Below are positions 60,778-64,000 of a DNA stretch of 64,000 bases, one piece after another. The position numbers were made by a program, and so were the translations under genes. Location: positions 1 to 64,000 of the forward strand of contig JBBBWG010021445.1 in NCBI GenBank assembly GCA_037176905.1. Reading direction: 5' to 3'. Each line of letters begins with the position of its first letter. Positions within the stretch are counted from its first letter, which is position 1. The notes below the pieces were generated by a model. That model saw nothing but the letters and a program-made list of their open reading frames with translations, searched no databases and was not told where the DNA came from. Source of the stretch: Azolla pinnata. Taxonomy: Eukaryota; Streptophyta; Polypodiopsida; Salviniales; Salviniaceae.

Positions 60778-64000
<3,223 letters not shown>

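Overview
This is land-plant nuclear DNA. It carries plant telomere-type repeats (TTTAGGG)n, PLS-class PPR genes, a TOPLESS co-repressor, an LLM-domain B-GATA factor, a ROF-type FKBP, a QUIRKY-type MCTP and a RecQ3 helicase. Both PPR genes are almost intron-free and one has a non-canonical DYW C-terminus. Together with the abundant simple-sequence and minisatellite DNA, this makes a seed-free vascular plant (fern or lycophyte) my best guess, by inference only. I saw no retrovirus-like, Polinton-like or other recognisable virus-derived element, no CRISPR array and no convincing tRNA or rRNA gene.

Layout, left to right. 0-1.2 kb: an unknown charged protein on the minus strand, running off the left edge; telomere-like DNA inside its reading frame encodes an Asn-Pro repeat. 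1.2-4 kb: simple repeats. 4.3-7.0 kb and 8.1-10.7 kb: two minus-strand PPR genes; the second has a small upstream exon carrying a transit peptide. 10.7-15.8 kb: intergenic DNA, an assembly gap and the long 5' leader intron of the next gene. 15.8-25.2 kb: a TOPLESS-family gene with about 25 coding exons, followed by a 1,045-bp perfect tandem duplication. 28.4-31.4 kb: an LLM-domain B-GATA gene with a telo-box-rich leader and an eleven-residue repeat array. 34.8-35.8 kb: mitochondrial ribosomal protein mL41 on the minus strand, with a 0.7-kb hexanucleotide satellite just upstream. 38.7-43.0 kb: a KIAA0930/DUF2045-type gene on the minus strand. 45.0-49.3 kb: a ROF1/ROF2-type FKBP with heat-shock elements. 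53.1-56.2 kb: a single-exon MCTP gene. 60.8 kb to the right edge: the 5' part of a RECQL3 helicase, including an 8-nt microexon.

The genes are unrelated housekeeping or regulatory loci and do not form a cluster or an operon. No new multi-gene system is visible. The most notable signals are small. Partial tandem duplications sit at the 3' ends of three genes: the PPR DYW end, the GATA LLM end and the TOPLESS 3' flank. There is a 33-bp coding minisatellite in the GATA gene, telomere-type DNA used as coding sequence, and satellite DNA abutting a ribosomal protein start codon.

I read exon borders by eye from splice consensus and frame continuity. All checked joins keep frame except one in TOPLESS (exon 8 to 9), which I leave open.
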